Of a stretch of DNA of 64,000 nucleotides, positions 23,875 to 31,838 are shown piece after piece; position 1 is the stretch's first letter, and each line of letters opens with the position of its first letter. This DNA is from Clostridia bacterium (GTDB taxonomy: Bacteria > Bacillota > Clostridia > Oscillospirales > CAG-272): contig JAFUJB010000016.1 of NCBI GenBank assembly GCA_017473865.1, forward strand, positions 62,001 to 126,000. Direction: 5' to 3'. Below the pieces are notes generated by a model, which did no database searches, was not told the origin of the DNA, and was given only the letters and a program-made list of their open reading frames with translations. Both the position numbers and the translations under genes were made by a program.

Positions 23875-24366
23875 ATGAAAGTTATATTTTTAGATGTAGA
23901 CGGTGTTCTGAATTCTCTTGATACAAAAGAACGGATTGAGGGTTATATCTTTGTTTCCGATGATAAGATAGAGCTTTTAAAAGAGATTGTTGATCAAACA
24001 GGGGCTAAGGTTGTCCTTTCGTCTACCTGGCGCCGCGGTTGGTATTGCAAAGAGCACATTGATCACCCCAACGAAAGCGACAGACAAGATATCCGTATGT
24101 TTGACGCTTTATGCGAAAAACTTCACGAATTTAATATAGGGCTATTGGATTATACCGATGATTTTGGTCTGCGCGGGCAGGAGATAGACGCTTGGCTAAA
24201 CAACTGGACGGGAGAGCCTATTGAATCGTATGTAATCTTGGATGATATGTCCGGGAGAGATATCCGCCCGCACTCGCGTTTTCTTGTACAAACATCATTG
24301 GGCGGCGGAATAAATAAAAAGCACGTACAACGTGCTATTGAAATATTAAATATAAAAAGTCTATAG
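23875..24366 (+). CDS. HAD-fold phosphatase of the RNA-repair (SAK) type
   Basis: 163 residues. FLDVDGVLN at residues 4-12 gives the DxDG catalytic motif; LSSTWR (about 49) is motif II, and YVILDDM (about 122) holds the acidic motif. The short insert-free layout and STWR match the HAD domain found in Swiss Army Knife RNA-repair proteins. A role in 5' or 3' end processing of damaged tRNA is suggested by the family, not shown. The ligase and kinase partners are absent. AAGGAG precedes the ATG. Confidence 0.75.
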   Translation: MKVIFLDVDGVLNSLDTKERIEGYIFVSDDKIELLKEIVDQTGAKVVLSSTWRRGWYCKEHIDHPNESDRQDIRMFDALCEKLHEFNIGLLDYTDDFGLRGQEIDAWLNNWTGEPIESYVILDDMSGRDIRPHSRFLVQTSLGGGINKKHVQRAIEILNIKSL

Positions 24367-24571
24367 GTGCGGTATGGTGTAACGTTCGCAAAAGATAACA
24401 ATCTATTTCTCATAAATCATATTAAAATAGATATTGTACCGCATACAGTATAAACGATTTTAGGGAGAATTACAATATTTTGGCATAAAAATGCCATATT
24501 TCTCTCAAAAAAACAAGACAAAAACTATACATTTGTTGTATTGCGGGTAGTAAAAAGGAAGGTGAAAATTT

Positions 24572-25663
24572 ATGCCCAGAAAAGGCGAACGTGTGTACCA
24601 TCGAAAAGATGGCTTATGGGAAGCTCGATACATTAAAGACATCGATGCAACCGGAAAAAAGAAATATGGGTCCGTATATGCCCGCACTTATCGCGAGGTA
24701 AAAGAAAAACGACAGAATATTGAGGATAACATTCGTTTGTATAATCGTCCTCTTGCCATTAGAAATATGACGATCTCTCAATTAGTAAATGAGTGGCTGT
24801 TCTTAAACAGAAATAGACTAAAAATATCAACCTATCAACGATATTTAGGATTCTTGAATAACCACATTGAAGACATAGTTGGCAAACAACCCGTCATATT
24901 CTTTTCAACCATTGCAGTTCACGAGTTTGCATTAAATCGATTAGAATCAGGCTTACAGCCACAGTCGGTAAACTCAATCCTGACATTCTTGCATGCGTGC
25001 TTGCGGTACGGCCACCGCCAATATAATTTACCTCTGCCGGACATCATCTATTTAACGCCCAACAGAAAGGAAATGAGGGTATTAACTGCAGATGAGCAAC
25101 GGAAGTTAGTGTCTTATCTAAATGAAGATATGGATATATATAAGTTCGGCGTGTTGCTTGCACTATACACGGGATTAAGAATCGGCGAATTGTGTGGACT
25201 GCGTTGGGAAGATATTGAAGATAACCGAATTAAGATAAAAAGAACGGTTCAACGTATTAACGGACAGGACGGCAGAACCGAGCTGCACATAGGAACCCCA
25301 AAAACAACGACATCGGCGCGCGAAATACCTATTCCCTCGTTCCTTTTGGACAAGATCAATCACTATCACGAGCTTAACCAGAATTGCGAATATGTCATCG
25401 CACTCAGAAAAGACGAGATAACCGATCCGCGTGTAATGCAGTATAAGTTTAAAAAATTCTTAAAAGCCGCGAATATTGAAAAGGCCAATTTTCATTCACT
25501 CAGACATACGTTTGCAACGAGATGTATTGAGTGTGGCTTTGAGGTGAAATCTCTTTCCGAAATACTCGGACACACCAAGGTTAATATAACGCTCAATCGT
25601 TATGTACACTCTTCATTTGAGCTAAAACTAAACAATATGGAAAAGCTATCACAAATCGTGTAA
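24572..25663 (+). CDS. tyrosine recombinase (site-specific integrase)
   Basis: 363 residues: an N-terminal AP2-like arm-binding region (YHRKDGLWEARYIKD), a SAM-like core-binding domain (about 60-160) and a complete catalytic domain with Arg in TGLRIGELCGLRW, HxxR in HSLRHTFAT, LGH, and the nucleophile Tyr in LNRYVHS. AAGGAAGGTG precedes the ATG. The 200-bp region upstream contains nested inverted repeats (ACAATCTATTT / AAATAGATATTGT and GGCATAAAAATGCC), possible recombination sites. It may resolve transposition intermediates or be left over from a nested element. Confidence 0.93.
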   Translation: MPRKGERVYHRKDGLWEARYIKDIDATGKKKYGSVYARTYREVKEKRQNIEDNIRLYNRPLAIRNMTISQLVNEWLFLNRNRLKISTYQRYLGFLNNHIEDIVGKQPVIFFSTIAVHEFALNRLESGLQPQSVNSILTFLHACLRYGHRQYNLPLPDIIYLTPNRKEMRVLTADEQRKLVSYLNEDMDIYKFGVLLALYTGLRIGELCGLRWEDIEDNRIKIKRTVQRINGQDGRTELHIGTPKTTTSAREIPIPSFLLDKINHYHELNQNCEYVIALRKDEITDPRVMQYKFKKFLKAANIEKANFHSLRHTFATRCIECGFEVKSLSEILGHTKVNITLNRYVHSSFELKLNNMEKLSQIV

Positions 25664-25687
25664 ATAACCGTAATAACCCATTCAAAG

Positions 25688-25722
25688 TGGCAGAGAAACG
25701 CTGTTTTCTCTGCTTTTTGTTT
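25688..25722 (+). terminator. terminator after the integrase
   Basis: GCAGAGAAA / TTTCTCTGC hairpin, then TTTTTG, 25 bp after the integrase stop. Confidence 0.88.
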
Positions 25723-25764
25723 TTCTGTTATCTTTTACGAAAAAACAAATAATAGGAGATTAAT

Positions 25765-26757
25765 ATGAAACCTAAGTATTGTTCCAAGTGTGGCAAAACA
25801 CTTACTCCCGAAGGAAAGTGTAAGTTTTGTAAAACAAACGAGAATTCTTTACAAGGAGTATTTGCAAAAATCAAAGCTTTTATTTTAAAACTTACCAACA
25901 AAATGGGCATAGGAAGCACATCAGGCCAAGACGCACTGAATGTTTTTGAAAAAAACAAAAAAATTATTCCCGACATTACTTCTCAAAACGACCAAGAAGC
26001 ACCTATAAAACAATATGACATTGCGAAACTTCGTTCTCGTATCCTTTGTAAATATGCAGACGGCAGGTTGCAGATAACAAACAAGCGAGTAATTTTCAGG
26101 GCATCGGGCACATCGCCTGTAGGCGCTGTAACTCTACATCACGAATTTTCTACAGAGGAAATTGCAGGAATTGAGATAAAGAAAACAAACCGAGTAAGCT
26201 TTTTAAATATTGTTCTCGGGATAATACTTACAGCCTTAATCTCGTCCCCGGTATATTCCATGTTTTATTCATTTAACACCTCTCACGCTGTACCGGCTAC
26301 AATTCTGGGATATTTTTTAATAGTAGGGCTCCTTGTTCCTTTCTTTATGTTAAAGAAAATGTTTTGGATAAAACTGTGCAGCTTATCTGCTGCATTGGGA
26401 ATTATTTTAGGTCTTGCTGATCTGACAGCAAAGGCTGTTGATTATATGTTTGGTCGAAGCTTGTTTGATTTGACTGACGGCATTGCCGGAATAATTATAC
26501 TTGTATGGATTTTCAATATGATTCTTGTCAGTTTGGTTCCTGATTTGAGAATTTGTATAAAAACAAAATCTGCCGGCGATGCAATGCAGATTCGAAGAAA
26601 AACGTTTAGTTTGTTTAAACAACCGGAAGAGCACACCGGATTTTCGGAAGTTCTTCCTTGGAAAGACACAACAAAAGCAATAAAAGAAATAGGCGCCATT
26701 ATTGATGATATACAAACAATGGGCGATTTAGCCATTGATAAATGGAAGGAGAATTGA
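25765..26757 (+). CDS. zinc-ribbon, PH-like membrane protein
   Basis: 330 residues: an N-terminal zinc ribbon (CSKCGKTLTPEGKCKFC, residues 6-22), a linker, a bacterial PH-like domain (about 88-145; RSRILCKYADGRLQITNKRVIFRASG), then four or five hydrophobic segments and a helical cytoplasmic tail. It opens a five-gene run (25765-30663) ending with the ATPase and the surface protein, which suggests a common complex at the membrane. A TAGGAG RBS is present. The function is unknown. Confidence 0.75.
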   Translation: MKPKYCSKCGKTLTPEGKCKFCKTNENSLQGVFAKIKAFILKLTNKMGIGSTSGQDALNVFEKNKKIIPDITSQNDQEAPIKQYDIAKLRSRILCKYADGRLQITNKRVIFRASGTSPVGAVTLHHEFSTEEIAGIEIKKTNRVSFLNIVLGIILTALISSPVYSMFYSFNTSHAVPATILGYFLIVGLLVPFFMLKKMFWIKLCSLSAALGIILGLADLTAKAVDYMFGRSLFDLTDGIAGIIILVWIFNMILVSLVPDLRICIKTKSAGDAMQIRRKTFSLFKQPEEHTGFSEVLPWKDTTKAIKEIGAIIDDIQTMGDLAIDKWKEN

Positions 26758-26759
26758 TT

Positions 26760-27005
26760 ATGAAAATTAAATTTGCATCAGATATTATAAAAATCACTTT
26801 TGAGAACGAAGAGCCTTTTGCAAATCGTTCATTAATTATGTCAGGTGAAGTATTAGATGATGGTTTTGCAGCCATTGTATCTACAATAAAGTGGCTTCCT
26901 TCAGATAAAGAAAACACTTTATCTGATTCGGATAGAGAAATAGTTTGTAGTCTTATCCGCAACTACAACAAAAACAGTAGTTTTATCATCCAATTGGTTA
27001 AATAA
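26760..27005 (+). CDS. probable immunity protein, Imm74-like
   Basis: 81 residues from ATG 26760; GGAAGGAG lies 8 nt upstream, overlapping the stop region of the previous gene, so an earlier in-frame ATG at 26742 is rejected. The layout (MKIKFASDIIKITFEN, SGEVLDDGFAAIVSTIKWLP, a short helix, SSFIIQLV) resembles the small Imm74-type proteins. It is 5 bp upstream of the ADP-ribosyl-cyclase-like gene, as expected for an immunity gene. The family call is tentative. Confidence 0.55.
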   Translation: MKIKFASDIIKITFENEEPFANRSLIMSGEVLDDGFAAIVSTIKWLPSDKENTLSDSDREIVCSLIRNYNKNSSFIIQLVK

Positions 27006-27010
27006 GCACT

Positions 27011-27547
27011 ATGTTTGATCTTGATAGATGTTATGACTCATTTGCCACTAGTCCCAATGAGGCGTATTTTTGGTCAGGACTTGGCAAAAACGGTCAAAGT
27101 GTAGCTGCAGATATTGCAAGAGAGAATGGCGGAGTTACTCTCGAAATGTTAATGGAAAAAAATAAAGATTTGCTTATAGAATCTGGATTTGAATACGACA
27201 AAGAACTTAATCGTTTTATTTTTTCTCCCGAAAATCTTGACGACTGGAAAGCTATATCAAACGCATATGCAGAACAAGTTTCGGGAGACACACGCGTTAT
27301 TCTTGGGGATAGGGTGAGGGATGATAGTGTGTGGAACACAAAAGAACTCCCGGCATTATCTGAGAATGAAAATGTAAATCGCGTAATTTCTGTTGATCCC
27401 CAAAACGGACAAGATAAAGGTGTTCTGTTAGATAAAACACAAAATCGCGATATAGACTTGGAAAAAGACTTAGGACTGAAACCGACAACCACAGGAACAT
27501 CAACGACAGATTCTCTTAGAACAAGCGTTTCAAATGGACTGAAGTAG
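27011..27547 (+). CDS. CD38-like ADP-ribosyl cyclase / NADase effector
   Basis: 178 residues. The order YFWSG (W21), GGVTLEMLM (E45), LDDWKAISNAYAEQVSGDTRVILG (W79) and WNTKELPALSEN (E112) matches the ADP-ribosyl cyclase family, where the two Trp and two Glu form the NAD-binding site (CD38 W125, E146, W189, E226). Bacterial members are known as polymorphic-toxin effector domains that would consume NAD or make cyclic ADP-ribose. There is no signal peptide, and the Thr/Ser-rich tail after 140 is disordered. It lies between a possible immunity gene and a VirD4-like ATPase. A weak GGTTAAATAAGC region precedes the start, so it may be translationally coupled. Confidence 0.75.
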   Translation: MFDLDRCYDSFATSPNEAYFWSGLGKNGQSVAADIARENGGVTLEMLMEKNKDLLIESGFEYDKELNRFIFSPENLDDWKAISNAYAEQVSGDTRVILGDRVRDDSVWNTKELPALSENENVNRVISVDPQNGQDKGVLLDKTQNRDIDLEKDLGLKPTTTGTSTTDSLRTSVSNGLK

Positions 27548-27564
27548 TAAAAAGGATATATATT

Positions 27565-28881
27565 ATGAATACAAACCACAGACAAGACTCTACCGTACTG
27601 TTTGGAGATCGATTGCTTTCCCGTCCGGATCTCTCAGTTGTACATAATCCTACTTGTTGTCTTCAAGGCGAAGCAGACAACACCACATTTTTAATTCCAC
27701 TCGATGAAGCCACATTATCCAAACACATTTTGTTGCTCGGTGGCATAGGCACAGGAAAAACCAACACCTTTTTTCAAGTTATTTCTCAACTTGAAGAAAA
27801 AATGACACCTTCGGACGTGATGATCGTTTTTGACACTAAAGGCGATTTCTATAAAGAATTTTACACATTTGGAGACGTTGTTATCAGTAACGATGATATG
27901 GCAACCGGGGCAGGCAAGGTTGATTATTGGAACATATTTGCTGAGCTCGACAACGATGAACATTTGATTGAAAACGTTGTTGAAATTTCAAAAGCAATAT
28001 TTGCTGAAGCATGCGAGAAGACATCACAAGTGTTTTTCCCGAATGCTGCGCGTGATATCTTTATGGCATTAATGGTACACATGGTCAGGAGCTTGCCGAA
28101 AGACAAGTGTACTAATAAAAACTTGGTAACACTTATAAATGGTACAACGACGCAGGACTTGCGCACCATATTAAACAATTATGACGAGTTTAGAGCAATG
28201 ACGAGCTATATTTCTATCGATGATTCGCCTCAAACTCAGGGAGTTCTTTCAGAACTACAGCAGATTACACGTGAGGTGTTTATCGGAAATTTCGCCAAAC
28301 ACGGTGATTTAGGAATTCGCTCGCTTGTCAGAGCTAAGAAAGGCAAAAAGATTTTCATCGAATATGACTTGGGATTAGGCGGTATGCTTTCGCCTGTGTA
28401 CAGCCTGATCTTTGACCTTGCCATTAAAGAGGCGTTAAGTCGTAACAGAAGCGAAGGCAACGTATATTTTATTACAGATGAATTCAAACTGCTTCCACAC
28501 TTGACCCACATAGATGATGCGGTTAACTTTGGAAGAAGCCTTGGCATTAAGTTTATGATCGGGATTCAGAACGTTGAACAAATATACGAAAATTACGGCG
28601 AACAACGCGCGCGCAGCATCATGTCCGGATTTCTTACCAATATATCATTTAGGGTAAACGATGCTTGCTCACGAGAATATATTCAAGGGCTTTACGGAAA
28701 GAATCAGAAGCTTGAATCTTACTTACCCAAAATACAGAAAAATGGGATGGTAGAAACGTTGAGAGAAGCAAACGTCATTGAAGATTGGGATATTACCAAC
28801 CTTCAAGTTGGAGAAGCTATTGTAGGACTACCCGGCAGTGAACCTTTTAAATTTAAGTTTGAGAAATACGAGGAGAAATAA
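27565..28881 (+). CDS. VirD4/TraG-like coupling-protein ATPase
   Basis: 438 residues. Walker A is GGIGTGKTN at 59-67 and Walker B is VYFITDEFKLLP near 305; FGRSLGIKFMIGIQNVEQI and the C-terminal VGEAIVGLPGSEPF are typical of type IV secretion coupling proteins. Those proteins feed DNA or effector proteins into a secretion channel as hexamers. This one lacks the N-terminal membrane helices, and no relaxase or channel gene is present. The neighbours with zinc ribbons and membrane segments may anchor it. AAAGGA lies before the ATG. Confidence 0.88.
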   Translation: MNTNHRQDSTVLFGDRLLSRPDLSVVHNPTCCLQGEADNTTFLIPLDEATLSKHILLLGGIGTGKTNTFFQVISQLEEKMTPSDVMIVFDTKGDFYKEFYTFGDVVISNDDMATGAGKVDYWNIFAELDNDEHLIENVVEISKAIFAEACEKTSQVFFPNAARDIFMALMVHMVRSLPKDKCTNKNLVTLINGTTTQDLRTILNNYDEFRAMTSYISIDDSPQTQGVLSELQQITREVFIGNFAKHGDLGIRSLVRAKKGKKIFIEYDLGLGGMLSPVYSLIFDLAIKEALSRNRSEGNVYFITDEFKLLPHLTHIDDAVNFGRSLGIKFMIGIQNVEQIYENYGEQRARSIMSGFLTNISFRVNDACSREYIQGLYGKNQKLESYLPKIQKNGMVETLREANVIEDWDITNLQVGEAIVGLPGSEPFKFKFEKYEEK

Positions 28882-28884
28882 GAA

Positions 28885-30663
28885 ATGAAATATTGTGAAT
28901 TTTGCCGCAAAGAATTAACCGACAATGAAGTGTGTGCGTGCGAAGAATCCATAGCATATGCAAAAAAGAAAGCCGGAACAAAGAAAAAAGCTCTTATATT
29001 TGGATTAGGAATAGCATTAGTCTTGATTATTGCAGTTTTAGCAATTGCATTAGGCTCTGCTTCTGAAAAAAATGATCCCTTTTTGTATGTTAATGTATCT
29101 TTTGATGGGTACAGTTCTGACGGAACTGCCGTTGTTAAATTTGATAAAGAATCGTTAATCTGTAGTATTATTGGAAAAGAACCCGAATCCTTCAAGGAAA
29201 TGCTGAAATGGTCTGAAGAGTATGATATGTATGCTGATGAAATCAATTATTCTATTACACCTTCTGAGGAGCTATCAAACGGAGATATAGTAACCGTTTC
29301 TATAACGGTAACAGGAACTGCGCAAAACAAAATAAACAGTGGAGAAAAAGAATATACGGTAAAAGGTTTAACGGAAGTTGAAACCATCGACGTATTTAAG
29401 GAAATCGAGGTATCTTTTGAAGGTGTTTCCGGCAAGGGCCGACCGATCTTAAAATACAATTCCGAATCGGACTTTTTAGCCGCATGTAAAATCCAAGGCT
29501 ATGAAAAGTATTCTCTGGAAAACGGCGAAAAAATAACGCTTACTATAACTAACGCTGAGGAACTTGCAAAAACTTATGGGAAAATCCCTGCAACAGTATC
29601 TCATGAATATGAGGTTAGCGGATTAGACTCTTATGTTTCAAAAGTTGAACAGTTGCCAAAGGACGTTATTAGGAGCTTTGCCGAAAAGTTTATGCAAGAA
29701 GAGCAAGAGGATAACGATAACGAGATTGACGATATGTTCTCATATTCTACAGTAAAATATTATAGCACTTATTTTATGATTCCAAAAGAAGGAGCTTTGC
29801 GAGCTTCTAAGAACGAATTACACATTATAGTTTACTGTGATGAATATTTACGCGGCGATTATTTTAGAACCGATTATATTCCCCTTGTTTTTAAAGATAT
29901 TATTCATAACGCAGACGGCACAGTAATACTTGAATACGATAGTGGCAGTTCGACTACATTTACGACTGATATAAATCTTCATTTAGATGACCTTAAAGAA
30001 AAATACATAATTGAGGAAATAAAAGATTTAAACATTGAACCACTTCCCGAAAAGGAAGCTAAAACAGAGACACCTGCAAAAGAAACTACCGGCACACCCA
30101 CCACAACAACCCCCGATCCTGTTGTTACAACCAAACCAACAACTCCTGCACATACCCATTCTTATACTGACACTGTAATCTCTCCAACATGCACCGAAAA
30201 CGGCTATACGCTACACAGCTGCGCTTGCGGATACTCATATAAAGACAACAACACGTGGAAGCTAGGTCATTTATATCTTGATTGGTACACAGTAAAGGCA
30301 GCTACTACCACGGAAACCGGTCTAAAAGAATGTAAATGTGATAAATGTGGCGGAGCTCCCATTTATAAAGAAACACCCAAAAGGCCCGAAGGGGACTCTA
30401 TTGACTCTAGGGTTGAAATAGAAAATGTCTATGGAAAAATAAGTTATAGATATGGTTCTTGCAGTGTCGGGGATTTTAGAACATGGGGAAACGTATTCAA
30501 AATCTCTGTTACTGCCCAAGACGGACTTCGCGTTGTTTATGATAATCAGAATGGGGAACTAATTGAGTTTGTTGTAACTGTTCCGCCAGAAGGCTACTGT
30601 AGGTCGGGCGTTGTTTGGGATAACGGAAGTTACGATATTAGTACCATCGGAAGGTTTTCATAA
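28885..30663 (+). CDS. zinc-finger, single-pass surface protein
   Basis: 592 residues. A cytoplasmic zinc finger (CEFCRKELTDNEVCAC, residues 4-19) and a membrane helix (ALIFGLGIALVLIIAVLAIAL, about 36-56) are followed by two related beta-rich repeats (VNVSFDGYSSDGTAVVKFD and IEVSFEGVSGKGRPILKYN), a charged domain, a Pro/Thr linker, and Cys-rich HTHSYTDTVISPTC...CACGYSYKD repeats seen in clostridial surface proteins. It starts 3 bp after the ATPase stop, with GAGGAG upstream, so it is likely co-translated with it. It may be an outside sensor or adhesin coupled to the ATPase. Confidence 0.75.
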   Translation: MKYCEFCRKELTDNEVCACEESIAYAKKKAGTKKKALIFGLGIALVLIIAVLAIALGSASEKNDPFLYVNVSFDGYSSDGTAVVKFDKESLICSIIGKEPESFKEMLKWSEEYDMYADEINYSITPSEELSNGDIVTVSITVTGTAQNKINSGEKEYTVKGLTEVETIDVFKEIEVSFEGVSGKGRPILKYNSESDFLAACKIQGYEKYSLENGEKITLTITNAEELAKTYGKIPATVSHEYEVSGLDSYVSKVEQLPKDVIRSFAEKFMQEEQEDNDNEIDDMFSYSTVKYYSTYFMIPKEGALRASKNELHIIVYCDEYLRGDYFRTDYIPLVFKDIIHNADGTVILEYDSGSSTTFTTDINLHLDDLKEKYIIEEIKDLNIEPLPEKEAKTETPAKETTGTPTTTTPDPVVTTKPTTPAHTHSYTDTVISPTCTENGYTLHSCACGYSYKDNNTWKLGHLYLDWYTVKAATTTETGLKECKCDKCGGAPIYKETPKRPEGDSIDSRVEIENVYGKISYRYGSCSVGDFRTWGNVFKISVTAQDGLRVVYDNQNGELIEFVVTVPPEGYCRSGVVWDNGSYDISTIGRFS

Positions 30664-30689
30664 ACTCAATATATAACAAAATTATACAA

Positions 30690-30724
30690 TCTAGCTTTCC
30701 GGACAATCGGGAAGCTTTTTTTAT
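30690..30724 (+). terminator. terminator of the ATPase/surface-protein operon
   Basis: AGCTTTCC / GGGAAGCT hairpin followed by TTTTTT, 30 bp after the stop at 30663. Confidence 0.88.
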
Positions 30725-30807
30725 GCTAATGACGGCAAAAGAAAGGAGGTTACAAGCCGTTTAAAATGCAAATCTATCTGCATTCAATATATTTTAGGAG
30801 GATTATA

Positions 30808-31458
30808 ATGAAAATAATTGAAAGAATCAAGGCTTTCTTCACCTTGAACGGAAAAAAAGAAGAAATCAAATTGACCTCTGCGGAGGTTCGAGAGAATGGG
30901 GTGTTTTTACATCCCAAAGATGACCCTGAACACACTTTTTGTGTAACAACCAAAACGGTGGATATTATTATTAATCCAGATGGAGAAATAACAGATGATG
31001 ACATATGGGTTATAGATAATAAAAGGCCGATTAAAGCGCAAGAAGAAAACTCTCAAATTGATCCCCAAAATGGCAAAGCAATCGAGAAAGAAAAACCGAT
31101 ACTTATTATCCCTGATAAACTAATACCTTCGGACATGCTTAGGGGGACCAACTTGCCACAAAACAACAACCAAGAGTTAGAGCCCGAACGTTTGTCTAAA
31201 TTCTTGCCAAAGAAAAAGAAATTTTCCGTGCTGTTGTATCAAGATGAGTACGATATGTTAATCGAAAACATAAAAGAACTTGGCTATAAGCGAACAGAAT
31301 ATTTCCTTGCGTGTATGGTTTCAGCAAAAAAGCAAAGCTTGCAAACAACATATAAACAATACACAGTGATGCACGAGCAGCGCAAAAAAGAAGACATAGA
31401 GAACGCTAAACGCGCCCTGGAAGAAGACTTTAATCAAAAAAAGAACGCAACACCTTAA
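30808..31458 (+). CDS. MobC-like accessory protein
   Basis: 216 residues from ATG 30808, with TAGGAGG 8 nt upstream; an earlier in-frame ATG at 30766 lacks spacing. A C-terminal segment (FSVLLYQDEYDMLIENIKELGYKRTEYFLACMVSAKK) resembles the ribbon-helix-helix part of relaxosome proteins of the MobC type, followed by a charged helix. The N-terminal 140 residues are unrecognised, with a Pro-rich linker. No relaxase gene is present. It is the last gene of the transposon. Confidence 0.55.
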   Translation: MKIIERIKAFFTLNGKKEEIKLTSAEVRENGVFLHPKDDPEHTFCVTTKTVDIIINPDGEITDDDIWVIDNKRPIKAQEENSQIDPQNGKAIEKEKPILIIPDKLIPSDMLRGTNLPQNNNQELEPERLSKFLPKKKKFSVLLYQDEYDMLIENIKELGYKRTEYFLACMVSAKKQSLQTTYKQYTVMHEQRKKEDIENAKRALEEDFNQKKNATP

Positions 31459-31467
31459 AATATATTA

Positions 31468-31481
31468 TATCCGATTGGATA
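31468..31481. promoter_or_regulatory. right-end copy of the 14-bp palindrome
   Basis: TATCCGATTGGATA here is the reverse complement of TATCCAATCGGATA at 17641-17654, and both are next to TATAAT-like sequence. A further inverted repeat, GGCTATATAATGTATA / TATACACTATATAGCC, lies at 31532-31565 before the terminal repeat. Confidence 0.75.
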
Positions 31482-31588
31482 TAATATATAAAATCTTTTT
31501 TTGACAAAAAGAATATAAATACATAACAAAAGGGCTATATAATGTATATTTATACACTATATAGCCTTATATATGAATATTATGCGCA

Positions 31589-31612
31589 TCAACACCAAAG
31601 GTAAAATAAGCC
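31589..31612 (-). repeat. right terminal inverted repeat
   Basis: Perfect inverted copy of 17550-17573, ending ...AAAATAAGCC, followed by the target duplication CCGGTGGG (31613-31620). Confidence 0.93.
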
Positions 31613-31690
31613 CCGGTGGGAGAAGGTGGCACACCGCCGATATTATTGGTGTTTATGATTATATAATGCGGTGTGACGGATGAGGTAGTC
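31613..31690. repeat. right half of the palindromic repeat split by the transposon
   Basis: CCGGTGGGAGAAGGTGGCACACCGCC...TATAATGCGGTGTGACGGATGAGGTAGT continues the repeat that begins at 17,521. Joined to the left half it matches the repeat copy at 16,861-16,962 over its length. Confidence 0.85.
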
Positions 31691-31803
31691 AAAAAACAAA
31701 ACCCGATATTCTAACTTTAAGAATATCGGGGGTTTTAATATATTTTGCAGTCCAAAAGTCGCAAAGTTCTTTGCTACTTTCTTTCAAAAAAGTAGGCAAT
31801 AAA

Positions 31804-31835
31804 AAAGGGTATATGGAAATCCATATACCCTTTTT
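31804..31835 (-). terminator. terminator of the oligoendopeptidase gene
   Basis: AAAAAGGGTATATGG / CCATATACCCTTTTT, bidirectional, ending 4 bp before the stop codon on the minus strand. Confidence 0.9.
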
Positions 31836-31838
31836 AAT

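Larger units (their letters stand above)
17550..31612. mobile_element. 14-kb IS1595-type transposon with passenger genes
   Basis: Bases 17550-17573 and 31589-31612 are perfect 24-bp inverted repeats beginning GGCTTATTTTACCTTTGGTG. They are bordered by CCGGTGGG on both sides (17542-17549 and 31613-31620), an 8-bp target duplication as expected for IS1595-family transposition. Removing the element restores an intact palindromic repeat (CTTCTCCGGTGGGAGAAGG) like the copy at 16,870. Inside are two IS1595-type transposase genes, a tyrosine integrase, two small-RNA units and about a dozen cargo genes. IS1595 elements with passenger genes are known, but this cargo is unusual. Confidence 0.9.

Noticed and set aside
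27565..31458. An integrative conjugative element
   Set aside because: VirD4-like and MobC-like genes and an integrase are present, but there is no relaxase, no VirB4 ATPase and no channel genes, so self-transfer is not supported.
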